Assembly (NCBI GenBank): GCA_017355425.1
Contig: CP070233.1
Span: forward strand, 5,277,272-5,341,271
From: Dolichospermum sp. DET69
Lineage (GTDB): Bacteria > Cyanobacteriota > Cyanobacteriia > Cyanobacteriales > Nostocaceae
Direction: 5' to 3'
Length of the DNA: 64,000 bases
Shown here in pieces: positions 17,610-26,848 of this stretch (its first letter is position 1; the number at the start of each line of letters is the position of its first letter). The notes beneath the pieces were generated by a model. The model was not told the origin of the DNA. It was given only the letters and a program-made list of their open reading frames with translations, and ran no database searches. The position numbers and the translations under genes were made by a program.

Positions 17610-18905
17610 CTAAATACCCAGTCGTTGATAAACTTGTTCTAAATGCTTGAGATGATGTAGTGGATCAAAACAGGCTTCTATCTCTGCGGGTGACAAGCTT
17701 TGAGTGACGCGAGGGTCTTTGCTGATTAAATCACGAAAGTTGCCTTCCGGTTTGTTCCAAGCAATGTGGGCGCTTTCTTGGACTATGCTATAGGCTTCTT
17801 CCCGGTTAAGTCCTTTGTCAATTAAGGTGAGTAATACTCTTTGACTAAAGACTACTCCACCATAACAGTTGAGATTTCGGGCCATGTTTTCGGGATAAAC
17901 CAACAGGTTATTTACCAAATTGGTGATTTCATGCAGCATGAAATGAGTCAAAATGCAAGCATCCGGTAAAACTACCCGTTCTACGGAACTGTGGGAAATA
18001 TCCCGTTCGTGCCACAAAGCGACGTTTTCTAATACTGCACCAGCATGACTTCTTACCAGTCGCGCCATCCCTGTTAACCGTTCAGACCGGATAGGATTAC
18101 GCTTGTGAGGCATAGCACTAGAGCCTTTTTGCCCTTTGGAGAAAAATTCCTCAACTTCTAAAACGTCTGTTTTTTGCAAGTTGCGAATTTCTACAGCAAA
18201 GCGTTCTATGGATGCAGCCAGTAATGCTAACTGTTGAACAAAATCAGCATGAATATCGCGGGAAATTACCTGAGTGGATGCAGTATCGGGTTTAAGTCCA
18301 AGTTTTGCACAAGCGATCGCTTCTACACGCGGTTCAATATGGGCGTAAGTTCCCACAGCACCGGATATTTTCCCTACAGCAATGGTTTTTTTGAGAATTT
18401 GCAGCCGTTCTTGGTGTCGTAACACTTCTGCTAACCAACCAGCTAATTTAAAACCAAAGGTAATTGGTTCAGCGTGAATACCATGCGATCGCCCAATCAT
18501 GACCGTATTCCGATGTGCTGTGGCTTTTTTACGAATTGCCTCAATTACGTCTTCCAGGCGTTTTAACAACAGATCCAAACTAGCCACTAATTGTAGCGCT
18601 AAAGCAGTATCTAAGACATCAGAACTAGTTAAACCTAAGTGAATATAGCGTCCTGCCTCACCTACATATTCATTAACATTTGTTAAAAAAGCAATCACAT
18701 CATGACGGACTTCCGCCTCAATTTCTAGCACCCGCTTCGGGTCAAAATTCGCCTTAGCCTTAATTTCCTCTACTGCTGCTGCTGGAATATAACCCAGTTC
18801 TGCCTGTGCTTCGCAAACTGCGATCTCTACATCTAGCCAGGTTTTCAGCTTATAGGTTTCACTCCACAAATCGCCCATTTCGGGCAAGGTATAACGCTCA
18901 ATCAC
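17610..18905 (-). CDS. purB: Adenylosuccinate lyase
   Basis: A 431-residue cytosolic enzyme of purine synthesis that splits SAICAR to AICAR and adenylosuccinate to AMP, releasing fumarate. The superfamily signature GSSAMPHKRNP is intact, as are the TSSDVLDTA loop and the MIGRSHGIHAEP block containing the catalytic histidine. Length fits the family, and the start MIERYTLPEMGDLWS is the usual one. No operon partner is visible. A heptamer repeat touches its stop codon. Confidence 0.95.
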   Translation of the reverse strand: MIERYTLPEMGDLWSETYKLKTWLDVEIAVCEAQAELGYIPAAAVEEIKAKANFDPKRVLEIEAEVRHDVIAFLTNVNEYVGEAGRYIHLGLTSSDVLDTALALQLVASLDLLLKRLEDVIEAIRKKATAHRNTVMIGRSHGIHAEPITFGFKLAGWLAEVLRHQERLQILKKTIAVGKISGAVGTYAHIEPRVEAIACAKLGLKPDTASTQVISRDIHADFVQQLALLAASIERFAVEIRNLQKTDVLEVEEFFSKGQKGSSAMPHKRNPIRSERLTGMARLVRSHAGAVLENVALWHERDISHSSVERVVLPDACILTHFMLHEITNLVNNLLVYPENMARNLNCYGGVVFSQRVLLTLIDKGLNREEAYSIVQESAHIAWNKPEGNFRDLISKDPRVTQSLSPAEIEACFDPLHHLKHLEQVYQRLGI

Positions 18906-19012
18906 ATTCGGGCATCTAATACAACTGTCATATTTTACATTGGAAATTACCTACTATAAAGCATATCGCTACCAGATAACCGTCATATTTCCATTGTGAA
19001 AATCTTTATTCA

Positions 19013-19206
19013 TAAAACTTCGCGGGATGTGGGAAACTCAGTCACAAAGCGTGCTGAGAGGGAAACGGCACGAGCGGTTTTAACCGCAGTCAGTATTTTT
19101 GGAACAAATGAGTCGTCCCTATGGGTTAGGACTGGTCGCTGGCAGGCCTATTGAATATCTTTTTGACACTCTCAGGTCTAAAGACACTGAGATTCTACAG
19201 ACAGAA
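19013..19206 (-). ncRNA. Candidate omega (guide) RNA / right end of the TnpB element
   Basis: Downstream of tnpB, read on the minus strand, lie a hairpin that overlaps the tnpB stop (GAATTAG/CTAATTC), then CTCAG...CTGAG, GCGGTTAAAACCGC, and CTCAGC...GACTGAG ending near CCCGCGAAGT. TnpB proteins make their guide RNA from exactly this 3' region and use the bases beyond the element end as guide. The outer end is uncertain: either about 19155 or about 19013. Function is inferred by position and structure. Confidence 0.45.
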
Positions 19207-20487
19207 TTAGTTTAATCTAATTCTCGTTACGATGGTCAAACACCGTCTAGTGAGTTTACTTAAATTGAGTTTAAGTTTTCCCGTTACTTTTTTTAAGATA
19301 TTCGCTGCTCCATTAAGATCAGCATTTACTAAAAACTTTTCACCTGTTAAGTAAAGTCCTCTCAAAATTCGTCTCCCAGATGCTTTCCACCCTTGGGGTT
19401 GTTCACCGTACTTGGGTAGGGAGTCTCCATCTAAAAAACTCGATTTTGAAGTATAACTCTCCTCTGTCAGATGAAAGTTGATCCCATATTGGCAACACAG
19501 TTGATTAAGTCGATCTTTCAACTTACCTAATGGCATTTGAACAAATTTTTGATTGTTCAAGTTACCCATATTGGAGTTCATTTTAAACCCATCGTTCCAA
19601 CCTAAAACTAAGTTACCTATTTTATTTTTGAGGCAGTGATCAATAATCAACCTTGCACTTTTGTTGATCCCATCTCTCATTTGATGGTTTCGTTTTCTGG
19701 TAACTCGATCTAACCAACTGTCCCAGTAGTCACTTGACTTGCCTTCTTTTTTAGTAGAGACTTTTTTATTCCAGAGTTGATTGTCAGCTTTTAGTTTTCT
19801 TGAGTCAATTAAAAAAGAATTTCCTAAAGTATCTACACAGGCTGCTAAATTATCGGCAGTTCCCAAATCAATTGATAGGGCTTCACTAATATTTAAGTCA
19901 GTTATCTCTGGCTCAACCAAATAAGACAACTCCAGGTAAAAAGCCCCATTTTTGGGTAATATAGTCAACTCTTTGATCTTTGAGAAATCTAAGTTAATTG
20001 GCATCGGGAGAAAGAATTCAGATATTCCAAACCATCTTTTTACTGTCAACCCTAAAGGAAATCTAATTTGATTATTTTCAAGAGTTGGCTTACCCGCTCC
20101 AGTGTTGGGAAACGCAACTTTAAAAAGTTTAGATCCTTCGAGGTAACTAGGAGGCTTAGGTCTAAAAAGTAACTCACCTTTGTTGAACTTGTTTTTTAAT
20201 TCTTTAAAGGATTTAAAAGCTTCGCTCACTGAAATTAGTGTTTGTTGAGCAACTACCGAAGGTAGTGAACTTGCTAATTTGGTCTTGCTCACAGTTGACT
20301 CATATATTAGGTCAAATTTACCAGTTAGTAACTTACCAGTTTTAAAAAGTGTTTGTCTAGCAAAATAGACCCCTGAGTTATAGAGTTTACCCGATTGTTG
20401 ACAAAGATACTCTAATATTGCTTTAGTATCTTTATTAGGGGATAATAGGACTTGTTGAACTCCCATTAAGAGTTTATTTTTGACCAT
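19207..20487 (-). CDS. tnpB: IS200/IS605 family TnpB, RNA-guided nuclease-like
   Basis: A 426-residue protein from MVKNKLLMGVQQVLL; an upstream Met at 20541 is possible but lies in end DNA. The C-terminal RuvC-like fold keeps D207 (SIDLGTADN) and D390 (NADLNGAANI). At the usual RuvC-II position the sequence is NLVLGWNDG with no glutamate, while E342/E343 sit in TEESYTSKSSFLD, the pattern of a TnpB subgroup with a moved acidic residue. The usual CxxC zinc-ribbon cysteines are absent. No TnpA is nearby, so it depends on a transposase in trans. TnpB cuts DNA at sites matching its guide RNA and helps to keep the element. Confidence 0.8.
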   Translation of the reverse strand: MVKNKLLMGVQQVLLSPNKDTKAILEYLCQQSGKLYNSGVYFARQTLFKTGKLLTGKFDLIYESTVSKTKLASSLPSVVAQQTLISVSEAFKSFKELKNKFNKGELLFRPKPPSYLEGSKLFKVAFPNTGAGKPTLENNQIRFPLGLTVKRWFGISEFFLPMPINLDFSKIKELTILPKNGAFYLELSYLVEPEITDLNISEALSIDLGTADNLAACVDTLGNSFLIDSRKLKADNQLWNKKVSTKKEGKSSDYWDSWLDRVTRKRNHQMRDGINKSARLIIDHCLKNKIGNLVLGWNDGFKMNSNMGNLNNQKFVQMPLGKLKDRLNQLCCQYGINFHLTEESYTSKSSFLDGDSLPKYGEQPQGWKASGRRILRGLYLTGEKFLVNADLNGAANILKKVTGKLKLNLSKLTRRCLTIVTRIRLN

Positions 20488-20544
20488 AATTTGGATTTTT
20501 ACTATTATATTTATGATCTCACAAAATGATAAATTAATCAAGAA

Positions 20545-20625
20545 GAACGTAGGCGACTAAAGTCGCACGAGTCGCTTATATCTCAGGTCTGAAGACGCTG
20601 AGTTTTACGCTTACCGAGAGATTTA
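20545..20625 (-). mobile_element. Left end of the TnpB element
   Basis: On the minus strand the bases read CTCGGTAAGCGTAAAACTCA and then a CTCAG/CTGAG hairpin, plus CGACTTTAGTCG. The same block recurs as a solo hairpin at 30986-31035, so it is the element's terminal structure. The outer border lies within or just before the histidine kinase coding frame. Confidence 0.5.
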
Positions 20626-20632
20626 TAATTTT

Positions 20633-21724
20633 TTGCAACCTCAAACATTTGTCTGCTCAGAGGATACTACAATTGTTGAAGCAACTCAAATAGCTTTAGG
20701 GCAATCGCACAAATACGTATATGAACCAATTGTAATTACAGATCAATCTTATCAGTATGGATTATTAGATTTTCATCATTTACTTTTAGCCAACTCCCAA
20801 ATTCATGTTTTAACATTAAATCGCCTGCAAAAAGAAAAAGAAAAAGCTAGAGCAGCTAAAGCTGATTTTCGTGATCTTCAGCATAACTATAGCCGATTAT
20901 TACAAAATGACAAAATGATCGCCTTGGGACAATTAGTAGCTGGTATCGCCCATGAAATCAATAATCCTATGAATTTTATTTATGGCAACCTTAATTATGC
21001 CATTGAATATGTGCAAGATCTACTTTTTATGATGGAATGTTATCAACAAAATAAACCGTATTCTGATGTATTATTTCAAGCCAAAGAAAAAGGAATTGAA
21101 ATAGAATTTATCAGAGAAGATTTGCCAAAATTATTATCTTCTATGAAAGTTGGAGCTACAAGAGTAAATGAAATTGTCTTATCTTTACGTAACTTTTCTA
21201 GACTAGATCAAGCAGAAATTAAGAGTGTTGATATTCATGAAGGTATAGAGAATGCTTTAATAATTCTTAAACATAATTTAAAGGCTAAACCTGATCGTTT
21301 GGAAATTGAACTAATTAAAGAATATGATAATTTACCTCTAATATATTGCTATGCAGGGCAGCTAAATCAGGTATTTATGAATATTATTGCCAATGCAATT
21401 GATGCTCTTTCTGAAAGTAATAATTTGATTTTAAAAACCCGTAAAAAGCTGCAAATTCGGATTCAGACAGAACTAACTGATGATAATCATGTTGTTATTC
21501 GTATTAGCGATAATGGATCAGGTATTCCAGAGGAAGTCCAAAAGCGATTATTTGAACCATTTTTTACGACCAAGGCTGTTGGGAAAGGGACAGGATTGGG
21601 ATTATCAATTAGCTATCAAATTGTAGTTGAACAACATGGTGGTGAACTTTACTGTATATCTACTTCTGAAGAAGGTTCTGAGTTTATTATCAAAATCCCA
21701 GTTGTCTCCCATAACTCAAAATAA
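20633..21724 (+). pseudogene. Sensor histidine kinase, 5'-truncated by the TnpB element
   Basis: The open frame starts at TTG after IS-end DNA, with no normal start or ribosome site. It begins in the middle of a CBS-like domain (VVEATQIALGQSHKY, PIVITDQSYQYGLL), continues with a coiled coil (RLQKEKEKARAAKADF), then the dimerisation domain with phospho-acceptor H107 in LVAGIAHEINNPMN. The ATPase domain has N (FMNIIANAIDAL), G1 (ISDNGSGIPEE), F (LFEPFFTTK) and G2 (GKGTGLGLSISY) boxes. The kinase core is intact, but part of the N-terminal sensor is gone. It might still be expressed from the element. Confidence 0.7.
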
Positions 21725-21837
21725 ATACAGCAAAATTCAAGAGTTGGGACTGCAATCTCGGCAAAATTCTCAGTAATCAGTTAGAAATTAGTAGTTTCGT
21801 AGCGAATGCATTCAGAAGTTACAATAATCGCCATAGC

Positions 21838-22497
21838 TTAAGGATGAATTTGACTTAAAATAAAACGTAGACGATCATAATCATCTTTGAGTAACATACT
21901 CAGATGTCGTCCAGCTTTAATCAACCATTCTCGGTCAGTTTTACGTAACTGATATATTCCTCGAATAGCGGCTGCGGCTAAAGAATCTACTGGCGCACCA
22001 CTAATTAAAAGTAATGTTCGTAAAAAATCTAATTTTTCCGTAAACTGAATAATTTCTTCTGCTTGACAGTGATTAACAGCTTGATGAATTTGTGGCGGAC
22101 GGGGTGGCAAATATTGATACATTTTGCTGTTATTACTATTTATAGATTTTTCCTTAAATCCCACAATCGCCGCTCGAAATTCAGTTTTGAGCATGGAAAA
22201 TATTTGCGGTTGTTCCTCACGCAAAGCTTCTAAAGATAATCCTAGCGCAACTGCCCGATGTACAGAATCAATAGGCATAGTTGTAGCATGATAAACTACA
22301 GCATAAACTTGATTACCAGATTCTTCATCCACAGCGCAGACCCAACTCCCAAAAGGTGGCATTGGAGGAAAACTCAAGTCTTCTGGTTCTAAACACTGAG
22401 CTAAAAATTCTGTACTTGTGGTTTCAATAATCTCTGCAAAGTGATGAGAATGGCGATTTTCAGTGGCAAACTGTGGTAAAGGCAGACGCATAAGCAA
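21838..22497 (-). CDS. HAS-barrel domain-containing protein
   Basis: A 219-residue conserved cyanobacterial protein. The N-terminal half (MRLPLPQFATENRHSHHFAE, then PPFGSWVCAVDEESG and QVYAVVYHATT) matches my memory of proteins annotated with a HAS-barrel, the beta-barrel found at the start of HerA-type ATPases. No ATPase domain follows; the C-terminal half is helical (EEIIQFTEKLDFLRTLLLIS). Function is unknown. It stands alone between the histidine kinase remnant and ndhS. Confidence 0.65.
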   Translation of the reverse strand: MLMRLPLPQFATENRHSHHFAEIIETTSTEFLAQCLEPEDLSFPPMPPFGSWVCAVDEESGNQVYAVVYHATTMPIDSVHRAVALGLSLEALREEQPQIFSMLKTEFRAAIVGFKEKSINSNNSKMYQYLPPRPPQIHQAVNHCQAEEIIQFTEKLDFLRTLLLISGAPVDSLAAAAIRGIYQLRKTDREWLIKAGRHLSMLLKDDYDRLRFILSQIHP

Positions 22498-22584
22498 TTA
22501 AAAATTAAGAATTAAAAATGAAGAAATATATTAGTCAATAGTTTTAGATAACTCCAAAAAATAAATTATCCAATATTGTGGGAT

Positions 22585-22636
22585 GGGCATCTTGCCCGTC
22601 CTGATATTATTAGCAGGCAAGATGGCTACACCACAA
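22585..22636. repeat. Imperfect inverted repeat (GGGCATCTTGCCC family)
   Basis: TGGGCATCTTGCCC and AGGCAAGATGGC form an interrupted hairpin. The same CAAGATGCCC core appears in the repeats at 29395 and 60900. It fills the space between the HAS-barrel gene and ndhS. Confidence 0.5.
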
Positions 22637-22703
22637 GAAATTCTGGGCTATTTTTTTACTTGCAAATCTCTTAGCAAAAAAACTAATAACCACTGACTAA
22701 TGA

Positions 22704-22901
22704 CTATTTCCCTTTTTTCTGGACTGTAATTTCAACCGGTTCTAATTCTGTGAGACGGAAAGTAATTATTTTATCCCAATTGCCACCTTCAAATAATACA
22801 GCTACTTTACCATCACTAACTCTTTGTACAAGTCCTTCAGACCGATAATATGTATCTGCGGGATTTTTGACGCGAACAGTTGCTCCAGGCAAGATCATCA
22901 T
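22704..22901 (-). CDS. ndhS: NAD(P)H dehydrogenase-like complex subunit S
   Basis: A 65-residue peripheral subunit of the thylakoid NDH-1 complex, which takes part in ferredoxin binding for cyclic electron flow. The sequence [20 protein letters not shown], with [20 protein letters not shown], matches the SH3-like NdhS fold. I prefer the ATG at 22901, because AAGG lies about six bases before it and the family starts at MILPG; an in-frame ATG at 22913 would put that ribosome site inside the gene. It is a stand-alone gene followed by intergenic DNA. Confidence 0.85.
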   Translation of the reverse strand: MMILPGATVRVKNPADTYYRSEGLVQRVSDGKVAVLFEGGNWDKIITFRLTELEPVEITVQKKGK

Positions 22902-22953
22902 ATTTACCTTCATTTATTAGTTTCCTATTCATAGCTTAATGCTTATGGTAGGG

Positions 22954-23192
22954 AATAGGGAACAGGGAACAGGGAATAGGGAACAGGGAATAGGGAACAG
23001 GGAACAGGGAACAGGGAATAGTTGACCAATGACCAATGACCAATGACTAATGACTAATGACTAATGACTAATGACTAATGACTAATGACTAATGACCAAT
23101 GACCAATGACCAATGACCAATGACCAATGACCAATGACTAATGACTAATGACTAATGACCAATGACCAATGACCAATGACTAATGACTAATA
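22954..23192. repeat. Two adjoining heptamer arrays (GGGAACA and TGACCAA/TGACTAA)
   Basis: From 22954 to 23018 the unit is AGGGAAC/AGGGAAT, and from 23022 to 23192 it is AATGACC/AATGACT, about 24 copies. Both have an exact 7-base period. The second array runs into the last codons of rodA. These are STRR-type repeats and carry no gene. Confidence 0.8.
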
Positions 23193-24500
23193 ATACTTTT
23201 GCCGTTGACGATAATTAGCTACAGATTCTACTATGCCGATAGAAATAAAGTTAGTTAGCATAGCTGAACGCCCATAACTCATCCACGGCAAGGGAATTCC
23301 CGCTACAGGAGCTAAACCCACAGTCATACCAACATTAACAATCAGTTGAAACACAATCATGGATAAAACACCAATAGCCAAAAGTGAGCCAAAGTTATCT
23401 TTAGCTGTTTGTGCTACATGAAGCAAACGGAAGCAAATTAAGAAAAAGACAGATAATAGAATTAAGCAACCCACAAGACCAAATTCTTCAGCAACAGCCG
23501 AAAAAATAAAATCTGTATGCTGTTCAGGAACAAAATTCAGTTGAGTCATAGGACCTTTAAACAAACCCCAGCCCCAAACTTCACCGGCACCAATGGCAAT
23601 GCGAGATTGAATCAAGTGATAACCAGCACCAAGAGGATCATGTTCAGGGTTAATAAATACACTAAGACGGTTTTTTTGATATGCCTTTAATACATGATTC
23701 CAGGCAAAAAGGCCTAATTCACCACCAAGCATATTCAGACAGAATGAAGTAATAGCTGCAATACCAAATCGCTTCCAGGGGAGACTAAACCAACCGACTA
23801 TCCCCATCGCTACTGCCCATATTAAACCTAATACACTGAGTGATATATCTTTAGATAAAAATATTGGCGTTGATAATGGCCAAGAGATACTAAATAGGAT
23901 TGCTGCTATTACCGGGGAAACCATAAGTATTAACCAGCAAGGGTTAGCATTTGCCCAGTACAACATTCCTAAAAATATTGCCCCAAAAACAAGAGATGTC
24001 GCTAAATCTGGCTGTAAAAATACCAATGCCCAAGGTACAGCAGTAATTGCCAAGACACGAAAAACACTCTCTAATGTAGAGGCTGTACGCCGATGTAGCA
24101 AGGCTGCTAAGGTGATGATTAATCCTATTTTGGCAAATTCTGAGGGTTGGACATTAAAACCAGCAATACTAATCCAACGCTGTGCGCCTTTGGCACTAGT
24201 ACCAGCGATCATGACAATTATTAAACTAAAATTCGTTAGTCCGTAGGTGAACCAATGCCACTGCATGAGGTTTTCATAGCGGCAACGAGCTAAAAATAAG
24301 GCAATAGTTGAGCCAATAGCGGCTATCAACCAGTGCCACCACCAGTCAGTTACAGGTTGCTTCAGTTCTGTACTCAGAATCATCAGCCCACCGAACATAC
24401 TAACAGCAACAGGTAGAACAAATAGTAGCCCATCCATTTGTTGCCAGGGCTTAAACCAAGATAGCCAACTAATTTTAGGGAACGAAGGTTTTGATAACAT
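23187..24500 (-). CDS. rodA: Rod shape-determining protein RodA (SEDS glycosyltransferase)
   Basis: A 437-residue polytopic membrane protein of the FtsW/RodA/SpoVE family, which polymerises lipid II into peptidoglycan during side-wall growth together with a class B PBP. Ten or so hydrophobic segments are visible. Family motifs are QPSEFAKIGLI, LQPDLATSLVFGAIF, GYHLIQSRIAIGAGEVWGWG, EQHTDFIFSAVAEEFG and GIPLPWMSYGRSAM. The start MLSKPSFPKISW is preceded by AGGAGGAG about 12 bases upstream. A 132-base heptamer array lies right before the start. The stop codon touches another heptamer array. Confidence 0.9.
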   Translation of the reverse strand: MLSKPSFPKISWLSWFKPWQQMDGLLFVLPVAVSMFGGLMILSTELKQPVTDWWWHWLIAAIGSTIALFLARCRYENLMQWHWFTYGLTNFSLIIVMIAGTSAKGAQRWISIAGFNVQPSEFAKIGLIITLAALLHRRTASTLESVFRVLAITAVPWALVFLQPDLATSLVFGAIFLGMLYWANANPCWLILMVSPVIAAILFSISWPLSTPIFLSKDISLSVLGLIWAVAMGIVGWFSLPWKRFGIAAITSFCLNMLGGELGLFAWNHVLKAYQKNRLSVFINPEHDPLGAGYHLIQSRIAIGAGEVWGWGLFKGPMTQLNFVPEQHTDFIFSAVAEEFGLVGCLILLSVFFLICFRLLHVAQTAKDNFGSLLAIGVLSMIVFQLIVNVGMTVGLAPVAGIPLPWMSYGRSAMLTNFISIGIVESVANYRQRQKYY

Positions 24501-24524
24501 TGTGTGAGGAGGAGAGCTTTAAAC

Positions 24525-24656
24525 GGTAATGGGTAATGGGTAATGGGTAATGGGTAATGGGTAATGGGTAATGGGTAATGGGTAATGGGTAATGGGTAAT
24601 GGGTAATGGGTAATGGGTAATGGGTAATGGGTAATGGGTAATGGGTAATGGGTAAT
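24525..24656. repeat. Heptamer array GGGTAAT, about 19 copies, in the rodA leader
   Basis: A nearly perfect 7-base array sits between mrp and rodA, both on the minus strand. On that strand it reads ATTACCC and all frames are open, translating as repeats of ITHYPLP. It would be transcribed as part of the rodA leader. Copy number probably varies between strains. Confidence 0.85.
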
Positions 24657-24700
24657 AAATTCTTCCCAATTACCAATTACCCATTACCAATCACCAGATT

Positions 24701-25771
24701 TTATGTCAAAGCATTAACTGATACTTTACCTGCTACAGTGAAAGCGATCGCTGTTAGTGCTTTGGCTGCGGCTGAGTTGGGTTCACCAATAACTATCGGT
24801 ACACCAGTATCACCGCCAATTCGGGTGGAAATTTCTAATGGTACACATCCTAACAGAGGGACTCCTAATTCTGCGGCTGTTTTGGAACCACCACCAGAAC
24901 CAAAAATGTCATATTGCTTATCGGGTTGATCTGGGGGGATAAAATAGCTCATATTTTCCACAATTCCCAAAACTGGGACATTTAGCTGCTGGAACATCCG
25001 CAACCCTTTTCGGGAATCCAACAAAGCTACAGTTTGTGGTGTGGTGACAATTACTACTCCTGCCATTGGCACAGATTGGGCTAAAGTTAACTGAGCATCT
25101 CCAGTTCCTGGGGGCATATCCACAATTAAATAGTCCAGTTCTCCCCATTCGACTTGATAGAGAAACTGACGAATCACACCATTGAGCATAGGACCACGCC
25201 AAATTACTGGCTGATCTCGGTCAATTAAAAAACCCATTGAAACCAGCTTTACACCATGATTAAATGCTGGTTCGAGGATGTCCCCTGCTGCCGTAGAACG
25301 GACATTAATTTCAGAATCGCTCAAACCCAACATTGTGGGATCATTGGGTCCATAAATATCAGCATCTAATAAACCAACTTTTGCCCCGGTTTGTGCTAGA
25401 GCAACTGCAATATTTACAGCCACTGTACTTTTACCAACACCACCTTTACCACTGGAAATAGCAATAATATTTTTTACCCCAGCAATACCAGTCCGGTCAG
25501 GTAGGCTTTTTTGTTGAGGTGTTTCTGCTGTTACTTCTACGCTGATATCTGTAACACCTGGTAGTTTTTGAACAGCTTTTTTACAATCTTCGACAATAAA
25601 TTCCCGTAGGGGACAAGCAGGAGTAGTTAACACCAAAGTGAAACTAACCTTGCCACCGTCAATTTTGACGTTGCGAATCATATTCAGTTCTACCAGACTT
25701 TTGCGAAGTTCTGGATCTTCTACTGGTCGCAACACTTCTAGGACTGAGTGGGAATCTAAGACATCATACAT
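24701..25771 (-). CDS. Mrp/NBP35 family iron-sulfur carrier ATPase
   Basis: A 356-residue cytosolic P-loop ATPase that carries and delivers Fe-S clusters. The N-terminal MIP18/DUF59 domain covers about residues 1-90 (VLEVLRPVEDPELRKSLVEL). The deviant Walker A is ISSGKGGVGKST, followed by GLLDADIYGPNDP and the DMPPGTGDAQLTL switch region. The metal-binding CxxC present in many Mrp proteins is missing after ENMSYF (residues IPPDQPDK instead), as I recall for cyanobacterial members. It reads towards rodA and is separated from it by the GGGTAAT array. Confidence 0.9.
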   Translation of the reverse strand: MYDVLDSHSVLEVLRPVEDPELRKSLVELNMIRNVKIDGGKVSFTLVLTTPACPLREFIVEDCKKAVQKLPGVTDISVEVTAETPQQKSLPDRTGIAGVKNIIAISSGKGGVGKSTVAVNIAVALAQTGAKVGLLDADIYGPNDPTMLGLSDSEINVRSTAAGDILEPAFNHGVKLVSMGFLIDRDQPVIWRGPMLNGVIRQFLYQVEWGELDYLIVDMPPGTGDAQLTLAQSVPMAGVVIVTTPQTVALLDSRKGLRMFQQLNVPVLGIVENMSYFIPPDQPDKQYDIFGSGGGSKTAAELGVPLLGCVPLEISTRIGGDTGVPIVIGEPNSAAAKALTAIAFTVAGKVSVNALT

Positions 25772-25858
25772 ATTGTGTTTACCGTTGCCGCTTACTATAA
25801 AGCTTAAAAAATTTTCATTGACAGATACTAGAATCTTAACTTTATTGGGGCAATTGTT

Positions 25859-25904
25859 CAGTTGTCAGTTGTCAGTTGTCAGTTGTCAGTTGTCAGTTGT
25901 CAGT
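25859..25904. repeat. Heptanucleotide tandem repeat (CAGTTGT)
   Basis: About six and a half copies of CAGTTGT lie between the SRPBCC gene and mrp. It is another STRR-type repeat with an exact 7-base period. Confidence 0.8.
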
Positions 25905-25930
25905 GGTAAGGAATTTTCTGTTTAATTCCT

Positions 25931-26461
25931 CTAAAAATCAAAGCAACTACCATTTAGAGATTTTTTTTGGGACAATGCTGGGTTTTCTACGGATTCTATC
26001 AGCGCACGAGCTACCTGATCTACATAGGGACGAGATAAACACCAAATTAGCGGTGATAACCAACCACGTAAAGTTACAGAATAAGACAAGTAAGATCCAC
26101 AGACGCTTGATTCTACTTGATATATGACTCTTTCCTCAATTCCTGGAATGGTTAGAATGCGGATACTTAGCATCTGTTTGGGATTGACTCGTTCCACAAA
26201 AATCTGGATGGGAATAGGCCAAAACCTTGTGAATGCTTGAAAAATCAAGCCCGGTTTGGGGACTAATCCTAATGGAACGTTGGTACTCTTGAGGAGGGGA
26301 TGCCAGGAAACATCTGTTAAGTCCACCACTTTCTGCCATAGTTCGTCTACAGATGCAGAACTAATCTCCCGATATGTTCGCACCAAAGATGCACAAAATC
26401 GCCGCCGTTTATGGTGAATGAGTTTGGATAACCAACTGGGCATTGTTTTGATCTGTTCCAT
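25931..26461 (-). CDS. SRPBCC family protein
   Basis: A 176-residue protein of the START-like SRPBCC group. The pattern YREISSASVDELWQKVVDL with a following SWHPLLKS, PKPGLIFQAFTRF and VERVNPKQMLSIRIL is the usual helix-grip layout with a hydrophobic pocket. Homologues are conserved in cyanobacteria as polyketide-cyclase-like proteins of unknown ligand. The start MEQIKTMPSW seems right. The 387 bases upstream hold only AT-rich DNA and an IS605-like hairpin. Confidence 0.65.
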   Translation of the reverse strand: MEQIKTMPSWLSKLIHHKRRRFCASLVRTYREISSASVDELWQKVVDLTDVSWHPLLKSTNVPLGLVPKPGLIFQAFTRFWPIPIQIFVERVNPKQMLSIRILTIPGIEERVIYQVESSVCGSYLSYSVTLRGWLSPLIWCLSRPYVDQVARALIESVENPALSQKKSLNGSCFDF

Positions 26462-26704
26462 ACTACTTTGACAATGCTTAACATTACTTTACATCTTGCC
26501 TGGTAACTATGAGATTTGAGAAAATTCTCCTCAAACTCTTCTTTGTGGAAAAAATATGCAGAAAAACTGTAACCAAAATAATAAGATTATTTCTATAACT
26601 GTCAAAACGGCTCTTCAGATATGATATGTGTAAGTTGGAATGAAAATTTGAAGACGTTTTGAACAGTTGTGTTTTGACGGATAATAAAAAACTGTTTTGG
26701 CAAA

Positions 26705-26800
26705 ATTAAGCCGGATTTGTCAGTAACCCAGCCCTAAAGGGACTGAGCTTCCCGCATAACGTGAGGTTTTGTAAATCTCACTGCTGACAAGTTTTGACAA
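26705..26800 (-). repeat. Degenerate IS605-type hairpin upstream of hemF
   Basis: On the minus strand the segment GCGGGAAGCTCAGTCCCTTT followed by AGGGCTG and CTGACAA resembles the solo hairpins at 27921 and 30986 (GTGGGAAGCTCAGTGG...CTGAGAGTGTCAA). It is a decayed copy of the same terminal structure. It ends 49 bases before hemF and could influence its leader. Bases 26462-26704 show nothing else. Confidence 0.45.
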
Positions 26801-26848
26801 CAAAAATTTGTAATTGTTTGGAAATTGTAATTTTAGGTTCGGGAATCT

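Noticed and set aside
24383..24676. Open frames made of ITHYPLP repeats
   Set aside because: They arise because a 7-base repeat without stop codons is open in every frame; there is no coding signal.
26600..26840. Riboswitch upstream of hemF
   Set aside because: The structured region matches the IS605-type solo hairpins elsewhere in the window better than any riboswitch class I know.
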